Part shown: one piece after another, positions 22,039-30,972 of the stretch
Layout of the letters: each line of letters begins with the position of its first letter
Numbering within the stretch: position 1 is the stretch's first letter
Assembly (NCBI RefSeq): GCF_001424985.1
Contig: NZ_LMDA01000024.1
Location: forward strand, 1 to 64,000
Reading direction: 5' to 3'
From: Rhizobium sp. Root1212
GTDB lineage: Bacteria; Pseudomonadota; Alphaproteobacteria; Rhizobiales; Rhizobiaceae
Length of the DNA: 64,000 nt
Made by a program: the position numbers and the translations under genes
Notes under the pieces: model-generated
Database searches by the model: none
What the model saw: only the letters and a program-made list of their open reading frames with translations
Told to the model about the DNA's origin: nothing

Positions 22039-23208
22039 TCATATCAGGGGTTTTGCGCCCGTCTTTGCCGCGACGAAGCGGGCGAGGCTCGGGCCGATGG
22101 CCATGATCATCAGCAGGCGCGCCGTTTGCAGCGACATGACGAAGGCGATATCGACATTGCTGGAGGCGGCGATGATCGCGATCGAATCCATGCCGCCGGG
22201 GCTGGTGGCGAGATAGGCCGTCAGCGGATCGATGCCGACCGTGCGCGTCAGGATGAAGGCGAGCAGGCCGGAAAAGCCGATCAGGACGAGGATGGAGAGG
22301 ACGGTCGGGATCAGCGCGCGGCGGGCGTGGGCGATGATCGGCCGGGTGAAGCCGAGGCCGATGTTCCAGCCGAGCAGGCCGTAGCTGATCGCCAGCAGCC
22401 ATTCGGGGATCTCGATAGTGATGAGGCCGGCCATGCTGAGCGCCGCGCCGATCAGGAACGGAAACAGGAAGATGCCGGCGGGGATGCGCAGCGTCTTGCC
22501 GAGGAAGGCGGCGATGGCGGCGAGCGCCAGTGTTTCGGCAAAGGCGACCGGGTGGATCGGCGCGAACCATGGAATCGGGGGCGGTGTGCCGTCGATGCCG
22601 GCCCAATAGCGGGCGACGAGGGAGGCTGCGGCAGCGACGAAGACGACGCGCAGATATTGCATGAAGGCGACGAGGCGGGTGTCGGCGCCATAGGCATCGG
22701 CCATGACCATCATCGTGGTGGCGGCGCCGGCCGACGAGCCCCAGATCGCCGTCGTGCCCGGCAGGATGCCAAGGCGGCTGATGGCATAGCCGGAAAAGGT
22801 GCTCATGCCGATGACGCAGGCGATGACGGCGAGGAACAGCGGGGCATTGGCGATGAGGCTGGTGAGGATGCCGGGGGTGATGGCTTCGGCGATCATCGTG
22901 CCGATCAGGGCTTGTGCGCAGTAATAGAGCGGGCGGGGCAGGCGGATCGACGCGCCGTTGATGCCGCAGATGGCGGCGGCGATCATCGGCCCCATCAGCA
23001 GAGCGGCGGGGATGCCGGTGAGTTCGAGAAGGGTGGCGAGGATGACGGAGAGGACGGTCAGCAGCAGCCATTGAAGGCTGGGGTGAAAACGGCCGAGGCC
23101 GGTTTTGAGCGGCGTCTTTTCCTGTGCGTCTTCCGCCGCACCGATGTCGGTCGGGGTTTCCTCGTCGGAGGTTTCGGGGAGAAGTTGGGAAAATTCCGGT
23201 CTCGTCAC
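22039..23208 (-). CDS. AbrB-type membrane protein (putative transporter)
   Basis: A protein with about ten membrane helices in two homologous halves, each with a GIPAALLMGPMIAA / IPAGIFLFPFLIGAAL type segment. This is the AbrB_dom membrane family, often called ammonia monooxygenase or AbrB regulator by mistake; transport is more likely. The frame opens at 23481, but no ATG lies near the conserved part. GTG at 23208 (then TRPEFSQLL), with AAAGGA ten bases before it, is the best start and gives 389 residues. Divergent from the helicase gene. Substrate unknown. Confidence 0.75.
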   Translation of the reverse strand: MTRPEFSQLLPETSDEETPTDIGAAEDAQEKTPLKTGLGRFHPSLQWLLLTVLSVILATLLELTGIPAALLMGPMIAAAICGINGASIRLPRPLYYCAQALIGTMIAEAITPGILTSLIANAPLFLAVIACVIGMSTFSGYAISRLGILPGTTAIWGSSAGAATTMMVMADAYGADTRLVAFMQYLRVVFVAAAASLVARYWAGIDGTPPPIPWFAPIHPVAFAETLALAAIAAFLGKTLRIPAGIFLFPFLIGAALSMAGLITIEIPEWLLAISYGLLGWNIGLGFTRPIIAHARRALIPTVLSILVLIGFSGLLAFILTRTVGIDPLTAYLATSPGGMDSIAIIAASSNVDIAFVMSLQTARLLMIMAIGPSLARFVAAKTGAKPLI

Positions 23209-23408
23209 GGGCGCGATGTCCTTTGCCGGGGAGATAGCCGGATCGCGTGAGATTTCCAAGACGGATATGCGGCGCAGGCAAGATATCGGGACATGGGGCG
23301 ATCCGTGGCGGGATTGGAAGACGATAGCAGGCAGAGCTGTCGATTGCCTGACAGGTCGTGAACGGCGCAGGGCTTGCATCCTCGCCCCGAATCCTGCCAC
23401 TTCGGGCG

Positions 23409-24536
23409 ATGGAATTTGCACCGCAACAGGATGAAGCGCTGAAAGCCGTCTCGGCGTGGCTGAAGGAAGGGCGCAAGCCACTCTTCCGGCTGTTCGGCTA
23501 TGCTGGCACCGGCAAGACGACGCTGGCGCGGCATTTTGCCGAGCATGTCGATGGCGACGTGTTGTTTGCCGCCTTCACCGGCAAGGCGGCGCAGGTGCTG
23601 CGCTCCAAGGGCGCGAGCAATGCCAAGACCATCCATTCGCTGATCTACCGGCCGCGTGGCGAGGAGGAGGTTTCCGACGAGGAGACCGGCAAGACCTCGA
23701 TCGCGCCGATGTTTGCGATCAACCGGCAGTCTCCGGTCGCCAAGGCGGCGCTGATCATCGTCGATGAATGCTCGATGGTGGACGAGGCGCTGGGGCGGGA
23801 CCTCATGAGTTTCGGCACGCCGATCCTGGTGCTCGGCGATCCCGGACAGTTGCCGCCGGTTTCGGGCGGCGGTTATTTCACCAATGACGAGCCGGATTTC
23901 CTGCTGACCGACATTCACCGGCAGGCGCGCGACAATCCGATCATCAAGCTTGCCATGCAGGTGCGCGAGGGCCGGGAGATCGCTCCTGGCGATTATGGCG
24001 CGGCGCGGGTCATCTCCAAGAACGAGGTGACGCAGGAACTGGTGCTCGGGGCCGATCAGGTGCTGGTCGGCACCAATCGCACCCGGCGGCGCTACAATAT
24101 GCGGCTTCGGGAGCTGAAGGGTTTCACCACCGACTATCCGCAATCCGGCGACAAACTGGTGTGCCTGCGCAACGATCCCGCCAAGGGGCTGCTCAACGGC
24201 TCGCTCTGGCAGGTGATGACCTCGTCCAAGGAAACGGTGAAGCCGGGCATCAACCTGCTGATCCGCCCCGAAGACGACGACATGGATCGCGGCGCGGCGA
24301 AGATCAAGCTGTTGAAGCAGGCCTTCGAGGACGTCGAGGGCGAAATTCCGTGGTCGACGCGCAAGCGTTACGACGAGTTCGATTACGGTTATGCGCTGAC
24401 GGTGCACAAGGCGCAGGGCTCGCAGTGGAACAATGTCGTGCTGTTCGACGAGAGCTGGGCGTTTCGCGATACGCGGGAGCGCTGGCTTTACACCGCGATC
24501 ACGCGGGCTGCGGAAACGCTGACGATCGTGCGTTAG
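23409..24536 (+). CDS. RecD-like superfamily 1 DNA helicase
   Basis: A compact 375-residue SF1B helicase (Dda/RecD2 type). Motif I is GYAGTGKTT at 30-38, motif II IIVDECSMVDE, motif III GDPGQLPPVSGG, and the C-terminal UvrD_C_2 part has YGYALTVHKAQGSQWNNVVL and LYTAITRAAETL. It unwinds DNA 5' to 3' in relatives; no nuclease domain is present. The ATG at 23409 gives MEFAPQQDEALKA. A palindromic element follows its stop. Confidence 0.9.
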   Translation: MEFAPQQDEALKAVSAWLKEGRKPLFRLFGYAGTGKTTLARHFAEHVDGDVLFAAFTGKAAQVLRSKGASNAKTIHSLIYRPRGEEEVSDEETGKTSIAPMFAINRQSPVAKAALIIVDECSMVDEALGRDLMSFGTPILVLGDPGQLPPVSGGGYFTNDEPDFLLTDIHRQARDNPIIKLAMQVREGREIAPGDYGAARVISKNEVTQELVLGADQVLVGTNRTRRRYNMRLRELKGFTTDYPQSGDKLVCLRNDPAKGLLNGSLWQVMTSSKETVKPGINLLIRPEDDDMDRGAAKIKLLKQAFEDVEGEIPWSTRKRYDEFDYGYALTVHKAQGSQWNNVVLFDESWAFRDTRERWLYTAITRAAETLTIVR

Positions 24537-24547
24537 CGTATTTCGGC

Positions 24548-24591
24548 GCATTTCCGGACGCAAAACCGCTTCGCACTTTTGCTGGAAATGC
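24548..24591. repeat. CACTTTT-core palindrome, copy 3
   Basis: GCATTTCC (24548-24555) pairs with GGAAATGC (24584-24591) around GCAAAACCGCTTCGCACTTTTGC. Same family as 6884-6928 and 8575-8619. It lies between the convergent helicase and MerR-type genes and may serve as a terminator for both. Confidence 0.75.
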
Positions 24592-24592
24592 T

Positions 24593-25264
24593 TTAGTCTG
24601 CCGAAACAAACCCCATCAGCACGGCCTTTGCGACCGCCTGAAAGCGGTTGTGGCCGTTGAATTTGCGGATGATGTCGGATTCGAGCGTCAGCACCGCCGT
24701 CAAGTCCATGTTCATCAATGCGGCGATGCGGGTGGCCGGGTAGCCTTCGGCCATGAAGGCCACGCATTTGAGTTCGATGGGCGAGAGGTGGATCGGCTTG
24801 ACCTGTTGGCGCTCGGCAGCACCGTCTTCCGCCGATTCGAGCAGTTCGCTGACGCGCTGCATCTGCCGGCGCAGGATCGATTGCTGGGCGGCGAGTTCGC
24901 GCTTGTGGGCATGCATGGCATCGCGGAAGGTTTGCGCGGCTTGCTCCTGGGAGGTGGCGGCGACCAGGGCGGCCATCAGTTCCTGGATGGCGACGATCGG
25001 CATGTCGATCTCGCGGCAGGCATTGATGACGGCCATGCGGCGGATGTCTTCAAGGCCGTAGACGCGCATGGGTCCCATGCGATTTGCAGTCAGAAGGCCC
25101 TTTTCCTCGTAGAAATGCAGGGTGCGGTGAGTGACGCCGAAGGCATCGGCCATGTCGGCGATGGCGACCTGATTTTCCGGGATATTGCCGGGCAGCGGCA
25201 GCTGCGGCAGATATGCACCTTGCGCGCGTGGCGCGAAGGTCTCCAGTTTCATTTCTTCCTGCAT
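24593..25264 (-). CDS. MerR-type regulator with C-terminal LuxR-like helix-turn-helix
   Basis: A 223-residue regulator. Residues about 35-100 are a MerR DNA-binding domain (VAIADMADAFGVTHRTLHFYEEKGLL, MRVYGLEDIRRMAVI), a coiled linker follows, and the last 60 residues match a GerE/LuxR helix-turn-helix: LSPIELKCVAFMAEGYPATRIAAL then FNGHNRFQAVAKAVLMGFV. So it seems to carry two DNA-binding folds. ATG at 25264 (MQEEMKLET) is preferred, or 25252. No obvious target gene adjoins; autoregulation is likely. Confidence 0.75.
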   Translation of the reverse strand: MQEEMKLETFAPRAQGAYLPQLPLPGNIPENQVAIADMADAFGVTHRTLHFYEEKGLLTANRMGPMRVYGLEDIRRMAVINACREIDMPIVAIQELMAALVAATSQEQAAQTFRDAMHAHKRELAAQQSILRRQMQRVSELLESAEDGAAERQQVKPIHLSPIELKCVAFMAEGYPATRIAALMNMDLTAVLTLESDIIRKFNGHNRFQAVAKAVLMGFVSAD

Positions 25265-25457
25265 ATGTGCTCCGCCCCAATCCGTCGGAAGCCTGCTCTT
25301 CTTGGCTTTGCATGCCATCGGAGATGGCGACGAGAGACCATTGCACCGACCTGACGAGCAATCAGGCTTCTTCACTTCCCGCATTTATGGTTACACGCGA
25401 AGCGGGAAGGTAAACAATTAGTAATATTAGGGAGAAAAACCGCTGCCGGCGGGCGGA

Positions 25458-26603
25458 TCAGCGTTCGAGGCTGCCTGGCAGCGCGCCGGCGCTGACGATG
25501 AACTGCAGCGTGTTGCGGCGATCGATGGGAAGTCCGTCCTGGCACTTGCGCGCGCTGTGGAAGGCATCCTTGGTCTGTTCGCGCCGGTAGGTTTCGGTCA
25601 GCGCCATGCAGCTCATCAGCGGGCTTTCGAGGCCCTGGGCGCGGGCGTAGCGGTAGATCGCACCGTCGAGCGTCAGGACGCGGTTTGCGAGCGACACGCT
25701 TTCGAACAGGAGATCGCTCTCGTCCTCAAGCCGCTCGCTCTCGATGACCGTGGTGAAGACGCTGTCGGCGGTCAGGTCGTTGACGACGCTGATCTTGACG
25801 CCGTTTGTCTCTTCGTCGTCGGCAACCGTGATGGTGAAGGAAAGCTGCGTGCTGCGCAGGCGGGTGCCGCGGGTCGACACCGTCCGGAAATGCGATGCGG
25901 CGGTGCGAACGGTATCGGCAAACCGGGCCGGCAGGCTGCGGCGCGGCCACTGGCCGGAGACCGTCACCTGCGGCAGGTCCTGCGTCCGCTCAAGCTGCAG
26001 ACCGCTTGCGGCCTGGGATGGGCCGAGGCCGGAATTGATGCTCATGGCCGGTGTCGCGAGCGGCGCGACGATCAGCAGCGGCAGAACCGAAAGCAGGGCG
26101 AAGTGCGAGGAGATCGGCGCGGGCAGCCAGGAACGGCGCGGGCGGATCGCCATGCGGCGCGGAGCGGCGTGGGGTTTGCCGGCCTTGGAGGAAGCGGCCG
26201 TGTTTTCGGGCTCTTCGGCCGCGGGGGTTTCGACGGGCGCGGCAGGTTGGCGCCGGTGGTATTCGGGGACGTAGCTGCCCTTGGGAATGACGATGCGCCA
26301 TTCCTCGTCCGCGCCCTCGGTCTCGTAATAGGCATCGAGCAGCTTGCGCAGCTTGCCGGCATGGACGCGCACCAGCGGGTCGCCGTCGGCGTCGAAGGCG
26401 GCGGGGCGGCCGAAGACGTCGATGGCGATGGTGTAGCCCTTCAGCTGGGCGCCGCCGTTTTCCAGTTCCGTTTCGACGACATAGCTCAGGAAGGCGCGCA
26501 GCCGCTCCGAGCGGGAGAACGTGTTGCTCGCGAGAACGCGCTGTAGGGCGGACAGCAGGACAGCCGCTGCCGGGCGGTGCGCGTCGCGTGCCGTAGCGCT
26601 CAT
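25458..26603 (-). CDS. Membrane-anchored winged-helix-like protein
   Basis: The N-terminal domain (about 15-100) contains LQRVLASNTFSRSERLRAFL, KGYTIAIDVFGR and PLVRVHAGKLRKLLDAYY, a sequence that in rhizobia precedes adenylate-cyclase-like or TPR modules and resembles a transcription-factor winged helix. One membrane helix follows at about 170-190, then a 190-residue periplasmic part without a known domain. The layout recalls one-component membrane regulators such as ToxR/CadC. ATG at 26603 has GGAG six bases upstream and is preferred to 26627. Divergent from pdxJ. Function unknown. Confidence 0.6.
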   Translation of the reverse strand: MSATARDAHRPAAAVLLSALQRVLASNTFSRSERLRAFLSYVVETELENGGAQLKGYTIAIDVFGRPAAFDADGDPLVRVHAGKLRKLLDAYYETEGADEEWRIVIPKGSYVPEYHRRQPAAPVETPAAEEPENTAASSKAGKPHAAPRRMAIRPRRSWLPAPISSHFALLSVLPLLIVAPLATPAMSINSGLGPSQAASGLQLERTQDLPQVTVSGQWPRRSLPARFADTVRTAASHFRTVSTRGTRLRSTQLSFTITVADDEETNGVKISVVNDLTADSVFTTVIESERLEDESDLLFESVSLANRVLTLDGAIYRYARAQGLESPLMSCMALTETYRREQTKDAFHSARKCQDGLPIDRRNTLQFIVSAGALPGSLER

Positions 26604-26886
26604 CGGGCGCTCCGCAGGCGGCGACATCTCGCAAATCGGGGCTCGATATGACGAGCAAAACGGTTCATCGGTTTGTTTCGGTCCTAACGTGGGATCATCC
26701 GCGCGCTGCAGGGAGCGACTGGCAGTGGATTGGTATTAAATCGGAAATTATTTGGCTTGTCAGGACCCCTTCCATTAAATTTTCATTGGATGTGAAATAG
26801 AGGCGGCGTTTTTCCATCGATTGCGGGGCGGGGAGAGACGCGATAGAACAGGCGACTACCCTCGCAAACTGTTCGAAAGTGCTGAA

Positions 26887-27639
26887 ATGGCTGCGAAACT
26901 CTCCGTCAACCTGAATGCCGTCGCAATGCTTCGCAACCGCCGGGATCTGCCCTGGCCTTCCGTGACCGGGCTCGGGCGCATCGCGCTCGAAGCGGGCGCA
27001 AGCGGGCTGACGGTGCATCCGCGGCCCGATCAGCGCCATATCCGCTTTTCCGACCTCGCACCGATTCGCAATCTGATCGACGACGAATTCCCGGATGCGG
27101 AATTCAATATGGAAGGTTATCCGAACGCCGAATTCCTGGAACTGGTGGAGCGTCATCAGCCGGAACAGGTGACGCTGGTGCCGGACGATCCGTCGCAGGC
27201 GACATCGGATCACGGCTGGGATTTTCGCGCCCATGCCGATCTTCTCGCCGAGGTGACGGCGCGGCTGAAGAAGAGCGGCTTGCGCGTTTCCATGTTTGCG
27301 GACGGAACGCCGGACAGAGAGGCGCTGACCATCGCCAAGCAGGCCGGCGCCGACCGGATCGAGCTTTATACCGGCCCCTATGGCGGCTGTTTCGACGATG
27401 CGGACAAGGCGCAGGCGATCGCTGTCGAACTTGGCCGGACGGCTGCGATCGCCCATGAGCTTGGGCTTGGGGTCAATGCGGGGCACGACCTGACGGTTGA
27501 TAATCTGCCGCTTCTGGCCCGGCATGTGCCGATGCTGGAGGAGGTCTCCATCGGCCACGGGCTGACGGCGGATGCGCTGCAATACGGTATGGCGGAAACG
27601 GTTCGGCGGTTCCGTCGGGCTTGCGGGCAGGCTGTTTAA
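26887..27639 (+). CDS. pdxJ: Pyridoxine 5'-phosphate synthase
   Basis: Condenses 1-deoxy-D-xylulose 5-phosphate with 3-amino-2-oxopropyl phosphate to pyridoxine 5'-phosphate, the last ring-forming step of the DXP-dependent vitamin B6 pathway. The 250-residue TIM barrel has [15 protein letters not shown], the HPRPDQRHI motif, [18 protein letters not shown] and the [14 protein letters not shown]-terminus. ATG at 26887 gives the usual start [10 protein letters not shown]. It stands alone; a truncated RIME1 follows. Confidence 0.95.
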   Translation: MAAKLSVNLNAVAMLRNRRDLPWPSVTGLGRIALEAGASGLTVHPRPDQRHIRFSDLAPIRNLIDDEFPDAEFNMEGYPNAEFLELVERHQPEQVTLVPDDPSQATSDHGWDFRAHADLLAEVTARLKKSGLRVSMFADGTPDREALTIAKQAGADRIELYTGPYGGCFDDADKAQAIAVELGRTAAIAHELGLGVNAGHDLTVDNLPLLARHVPMLEEVSIGHGLTADALQYGMAETVRRFRRACGQAV

Positions 27640-27665
27640 GAGGTCACGGTCTTTTTTGGGATGCT

Positions 27666-27697
27666 CCGGCCACCTTCTCCCCGCTGGGGAGAAGGGA
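27666..27697. repeat. RIME1-type palindrome (truncated)
   Basis: CCGGCCACCTTCTCCCCGCT then GGGGAGAAGGGA: only the inner hairpin of RIME1 is present. It lies between the convergent pdxJ and quinone-reductase-like genes. Confidence 0.65.
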
Positions 27698-27722
27698 AAG
27701 CCGACCGCGGCGGCCTCGAATA

Positions 27723-28610
27723 TCAGCCTGCGAAGGCTGCCTTGTTGGCTTCGAGGAAGGATTCGAGCGTCGTCAGCGGTTTGCCGGCGAGGGTGGCGGC
27801 ATCGTCCGTGACCATGGCGATCTTGCCTTCGCGGGTGTTGGTGTCGAAGGAGACGATGACCGGGATCAGGACCGGGGGAAGGCCGGCGCCGGCAAGGCCT
27901 GCGGCCAGTTGGTCGTCGGTCACCGTCACGACCTCCAGCGGTTTGCCGACGGCCTTTGCTGCGATCTCGGCGATTTCCGCCGTCGTGCGGGCCACAGGGC
28001 CGGTCAGGGTGTAGGTCCGGCTTTCGCTAGAGGCGGAAAGCATGGCGTTGGCGATGGCGGCCGCCATGTCGGCGCGGGCGATATGGGCGATCTTGCCGTC
28101 ACCGGAGGCGCTGTACCACTTGCCGCCGGCAAAGGCGTGCGGCAGGCCCATGAACAGGTTTTCCATGTACCAGCCGTTGCGCAGGATCGTGTAGGGGATG
28201 CCGGTCGCCTTGACGGCGTTTTCGCTGCCCAGATGCTCCGGCGCGAAGGTCACGGCCGAGTGTTCCGGGTTCGGCATCGAGGTGTAGAGGATGTGTTTCG
28301 CGCCGGCCGCCTTGGCGGCGTTGATCGCGGCCGTATGCTGAATCTGGCGCTTGCCGGGGGTATCGAGCGCATCGGTGGAAACCACCAGGATGCGGTCTGC
28401 GCCGGCAAAGGCCGTGGCGAGCGAGGCCGGATCGTCGAAATCGGCGCGGCGGGTCTGAACGCCCTTGTCCGCATAGGCGGCGAGCTTTGCGGGATCGCGC
28501 GAGGTCGCGATGATATCGGCCGGCGCGACCTTGTTGGAGGCAAGCAGCGCATCGAGCACGAGGCGGCCGAGGTGGCCGGCGGCGCCGGTGACGAGAAGTG
28601 TTTCGGACAT
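27723..28610 (-). CDS. NmrA-like NAD(P)-binding protein, QorB type
   Basis: A 295-residue atypical short-chain dehydrogenase fold: Rossmann motif VTGAAGHLGRLVLDALL near 7-23, then ADFDDPASLATAFAGADRILVVSTD and ILRNGWYMENL. This matches NAD(P)H:quinone oxidoreductase type 2 (QorB), which lacks the Tyr-Lys dyad of classical SDRs. It is divergent from an HxlR regulator gene with a perfect palindrome between, the same arrangement as qorB and its regulator qorR/ytfH in other bacteria. Confidence 0.85.
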   Translation of the reverse strand: MSETLLVTGAAGHLGRLVLDALLASNKVAPADIIATSRDPAKLAAYADKGVQTRRADFDDPASLATAFAGADRILVVSTDALDTPGKRQIQHTAAINAAKAAGAKHILYTSMPNPEHSAVTFAPEHLGSENAVKATGIPYTILRNGWYMENLFMGLPHAFAGGKWYSASGDGKIAHIARADMAAAIANAMLSASSESRTYTLTGPVARTTAEIAEIAAKAVGKPLEVVTVTDDQLAAGLAGAGLPPVLIPVIVSFDTNTREGKIAMVTDDAATLAGKPLTTLESFLEANKAAFAG

Positions 28611-28668
28611 GGCTTCATTCCCTGGCTGTCTCGAAACCGGTGCCTTTCTTGCTGAAAGTTCCGATTTG

Positions 28669-28697
28669 AGATATGGTTCCTTTTTGAGACCATATCT
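28669..28697. promoter_or_regulatory. Operator-like palindrome between qorB-like and HxlR genes
   Basis: AGATATGGT at 28669-28677 and ACCATATCT at 28689-28697 are perfect 9-bp arms with an 11-bp spacer. The left part lies 59 bases before the quinone-reductase-like start, the right part 108 bases before the HxlR start. It is the probable binding site of the HxlR protein. Confidence 0.75.
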
Positions 28698-28804
28698 TAT
28701 TCGCGAAGCGCCCGTCGCTGTAAAGACGGCAGTTTTTCATGCCATAGTTACGTCGGCGTAACCTCCAATTGGCGCCGACTCAGCTGGGGCAAGAGGTGGA
28801 GACC

Positions 28805-29212
28805 ATGAACCAGATCACCAAGACATCCGCCGCCGAAAAGGTGATGGTAATCTGCGGCGTCGCCTACACCATGTCCAACTGCCCGGTGCGCGATGTGCTC
28901 GACAATATCGGCGGAAAGTGGAATACGCTGATCATTCAGGGGCTTGCCGATGGGCCGGTGCGCTTTTCGGCCTTGCGGCGGATGATCCCCGACATCTCGC
29001 AGCGCATGCTGACCCAGACGTTGCGCGACCTGCAGCGCGATGGTTTTTTGACGCGCACGGTGTTTCCGACGCAGCCGCCGAGTGTGGAATATGCGCTGAC
29101 GGATCTCGGGCGGTCGTTTCTGGCGGTCGTGCTGCAGCTTGTGACGTGGTCCACCGACAATCACGCGCAGATCAGGGATGCGCGCAAGGCGTATGATGAG
29201 GCGGAGGGGTAG
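28805..29212 (+). CDS. HxlR-family winged-helix regulator
   Basis: A 135-residue one-domain regulator. The helix-turn-helix lies in [44 protein letters not shown], followed by the wing [20 protein letters not shown]. Two cysteines at the N-terminus ([16 protein letters not shown]) could be redox sensors, as in QorR/YodB-type proteins that respond to quinones or diamide. GAGGTGGAGACC before the ATG at 28805 sets the start. It probably represses itself and the divergent quinone-reductase-like gene. Confidence 0.88.
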   Translation: MNQITKTSAAEKVMVICGVAYTMSNCPVRDVLDNIGGKWNTLIIQGLADGPVRFSALRRMIPDISQRMLTQTLRDLQRDGFLTRTVFPTQPPSVEYALTDLGRSFLAVVLQLVTWSTDNHAQIRDARKAYDEAEG

Positions 29213-29224
29213 GGCGGCGCGACT

Positions 29225-29935
29225 TTAGCTCTTGCCTTCGGCATCGACCCCAAGGGCGAAGTTCACCGCGGCTTCGGCGTGGATGCGGGTCGAATCGAAG
29301 CCCGGCAGCGGCAGGTGTTCCGGGTCGAGGATCAGGCAGATTTCCGTGCAGCCGAGAATGATGCCATCGGCGCCGCGCGCCGTCGCCCGCTCGATGACGC
29401 CGAACAGCGCGTCGCGGGAGCTGTCCAGCACCTTGCCGGCGCAGAGTTCGTTGAAGATGATGTCGTGGACGAGGGTGCGGTCGTCGGCTTCCGGCACGAC
29501 GACGTCGAGGCCGTGGGTCGCCATACGGTCGGTGTAGAAACCGTGCTCCATCGTGTAGCGGGTGGCGAGCAGCAGAGGCCGTTTCAGGCCGGCCCCGCGG
29601 ATGGCGGCGGCGGTTTCGTCGATGATGTTGATGAGCGGGATCGCGGTTGCGGCCTCAACGGCGTCGGCGACGATGTGCATGGTGTTGGTGCAGATCAGCG
29701 TGCAGGCGGCGCCGGCGGATTCGAGGCCGCGCGCGACCCCGGCGAGATGCGCGCCGGCATCGTCCCAGCGGCCGGTCTTCTGCATATCGACGATGGTCTG
29801 GAAATCGACGGAATGCAGAAGCAGTTCGGCCGAATGCAGCGCGCCCAGGCGCTCACGCACCATCTCGTTGATCAGCTTGTAATAGACAAGCGAGCTTTCG
29901 AAGCTCATTCCGCCAATGAGGCCGATCTTGCGCAT
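29225..29935 (-). CDS. Aspartate/glutamate racemase family protein
   Basis: A 236-residue protein of the YgeA/RacX-like group: the start KIGLIGGMSFESSLVYYKLIN, first active-site cysteine in TLICTNTMH, second cysteine in IILGCTEICL. These cofactor-independent enzymes interconvert L- and D-amino acids; exact substrate unknown. A frame upstream to 30151 is antisense to the next gene, so ATG 29935 is used, with AAGGGGAGAAACCC before it. The DUF4087 gene lies 16 bases upstream in the same direction. Confidence 0.88.
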   Translation of the reverse strand: MRKIGLIGGMSFESSLVYYKLINEMVRERLGALHSAELLLHSVDFQTIVDMQKTGRWDDAGAHLAGVARGLESAGAACTLICTNTMHIVADAVEAATAIPLINIIDETAAAIRGAGLKRPLLLATRYTMEHGFYTDRMATHGLDVVVPEADDRTLVHDIIFNELCAGKVLDSSRDALFGVIERATARGADGIILGCTEICLILDPEHLPLPGFDSTRIHAEAAVNFALGVDAEGKS

Positions 29936-29951
29936 GGGTTTCTCCCCTTCT

Positions 29952-30335
29952 TTATTGTGGCGGGTCGAGATTGGGGTCGTTTTCGCATTTCGACAGCGGC
30001 AGCTGCCGGAAGGAAAGGATGCGGTTGATGCGCTCCTCGTCCGCATCGGTCTCGACCGACATGCAGGCGCAGGCATAGCCGTAATTGCCGTTGGTGCGGG
30101 CGTAATCGCCTTCGGAAATATCCGGAATGATATCCATGCCTTCCGGCTCATAGCCGCCGCCCTGGGTCATCAGGGTCCAGCTCGCGTCGGCGTCGTCGAG
30201 CCACCAGTTGCCGGGCGTCGGGTTCTGTAGCCAGCCGCAGCGGTTTTCGGCGGCTGCGAGCGGGGTGGCGGCGAGGCCGACGAGCGGGGTCGCGGCGAGG
30301 CCGGCGAGCAAGGTGACGGCGAGGAGGCGTTTCAT
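29952..30335 (-). CDS. DUF4087 secreted protein (127 aa)
   Basis: A signal peptide with an Ala/Leu-rich core (MKRLLAVTLLAGLAATPLVG, cleavage near AAA-EN) precedes a small domain with the DUF4087 pattern ENRCGWLQNPTPGNWWLDDADASWTLMTQGG, and YACACMSVETD. Three or four cysteines suggest disulfides in the periplasm. Function is not known. It lies between two short minus-strand genes, 16 bases before the racemase gene and 30 bases after another secreted protein gene, which may form one operon. Confidence 0.85.
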   Translation of the reverse strand: MKRLLAVTLLAGLAATPLVGLAATPLAAAENRCGWLQNPTPGNWWLDDADASWTLMTQGGGYEPEGMDIIPDISEGDYARTNGNYGYACACMSVETDADEERINRILSFRQLPLSKCENDPNLDPPQ

Positions 30336-30365
30336 GGCTTGATCTTCCTGCGGTGGGGGCGACGG

Positions 30366-30812
30366 TCAATTGTTGATGGCGGTGATCGCCCAATGGGAAA
30401 TCGCGCAATCGTCGTCGTCGCAGATCGCGCCCATCCAGACCGCGCCATCGGCCAGCATCACGCCGTCGCTGTTGACGAAGAGCGTGTCGTAGCGCTGGCG
30501 GGCGACGGCCCTGCGGGTTTCCGCCATGACCAGCGAATCGAAATTGTCGATGAAATCCTGCGCGTTCTGGATGTCGTAGGTCTCGCCGTTGGCGTTGACC
30601 TGCAGCGGGTATTCGGCGAGGTCGGCGATGGTTTCGGCATCGCCTTCGCCCATGGCTTCCGTCAGGGCGGTAAAGGGGCCGGCGAAGGCTTCGGCATTGC
30701 CGTGCAGCTCTTCGATGCGGCTATAGACCTCGCCTTCGGATTGGGCCTGCACGGGGAGAATTGAAAATGCCAGCAAGGCCGCGGCGATAGCGAAGGAAAA
30801 GCGAGGGGACAT
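30366..30812 (-). CDS. Secreted protein of unknown function (148 aa)
   Basis: A signal peptide (MSPRFSFAIAAALLAFSILP, cleavage near VQA-QS) is followed by an acidic domain with NTF2-like character: IADLAEYPLQVNANGETYDIQNAQDFIDNFDSLV and RYDTLFVNSDGVMLADGAVWMGAIC. A conserved-looking Cys-Asp-Asp-Asp-Asp-Cys stretch is near the end. I recognise no named family. The ATG at 30812 is preferred over a frame opening at 30965, because it starts the signal peptide. Confidence 0.7.
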   Translation of the reverse strand: MSPRFSFAIAAALLAFSILPVQAQSEGEVYSRIEELHGNAEAFAGPFTALTEAMGEGDAETIADLAEYPLQVNANGETYDIQNAQDFIDNFDSLVMAETRRAVARQRYDTLFVNSDGVMLADGAVWMGAICDDDDCAISHWAITAINN

Positions 30813-30972
30813 GAAGGGCTCCGGCGGCTGAAATTGTCCGGGAAGGTAATGAAATGGTGGGCAAAACGGAAGGCCCGCCGGCCGCGCGGGATGTATCCAT
30901 TTCGGGGTCGTTTTGTGCGATTTTCCATCACAAACACGCTTGACGGTTCGAAAGCTTTGCTGCATAAGCCGC

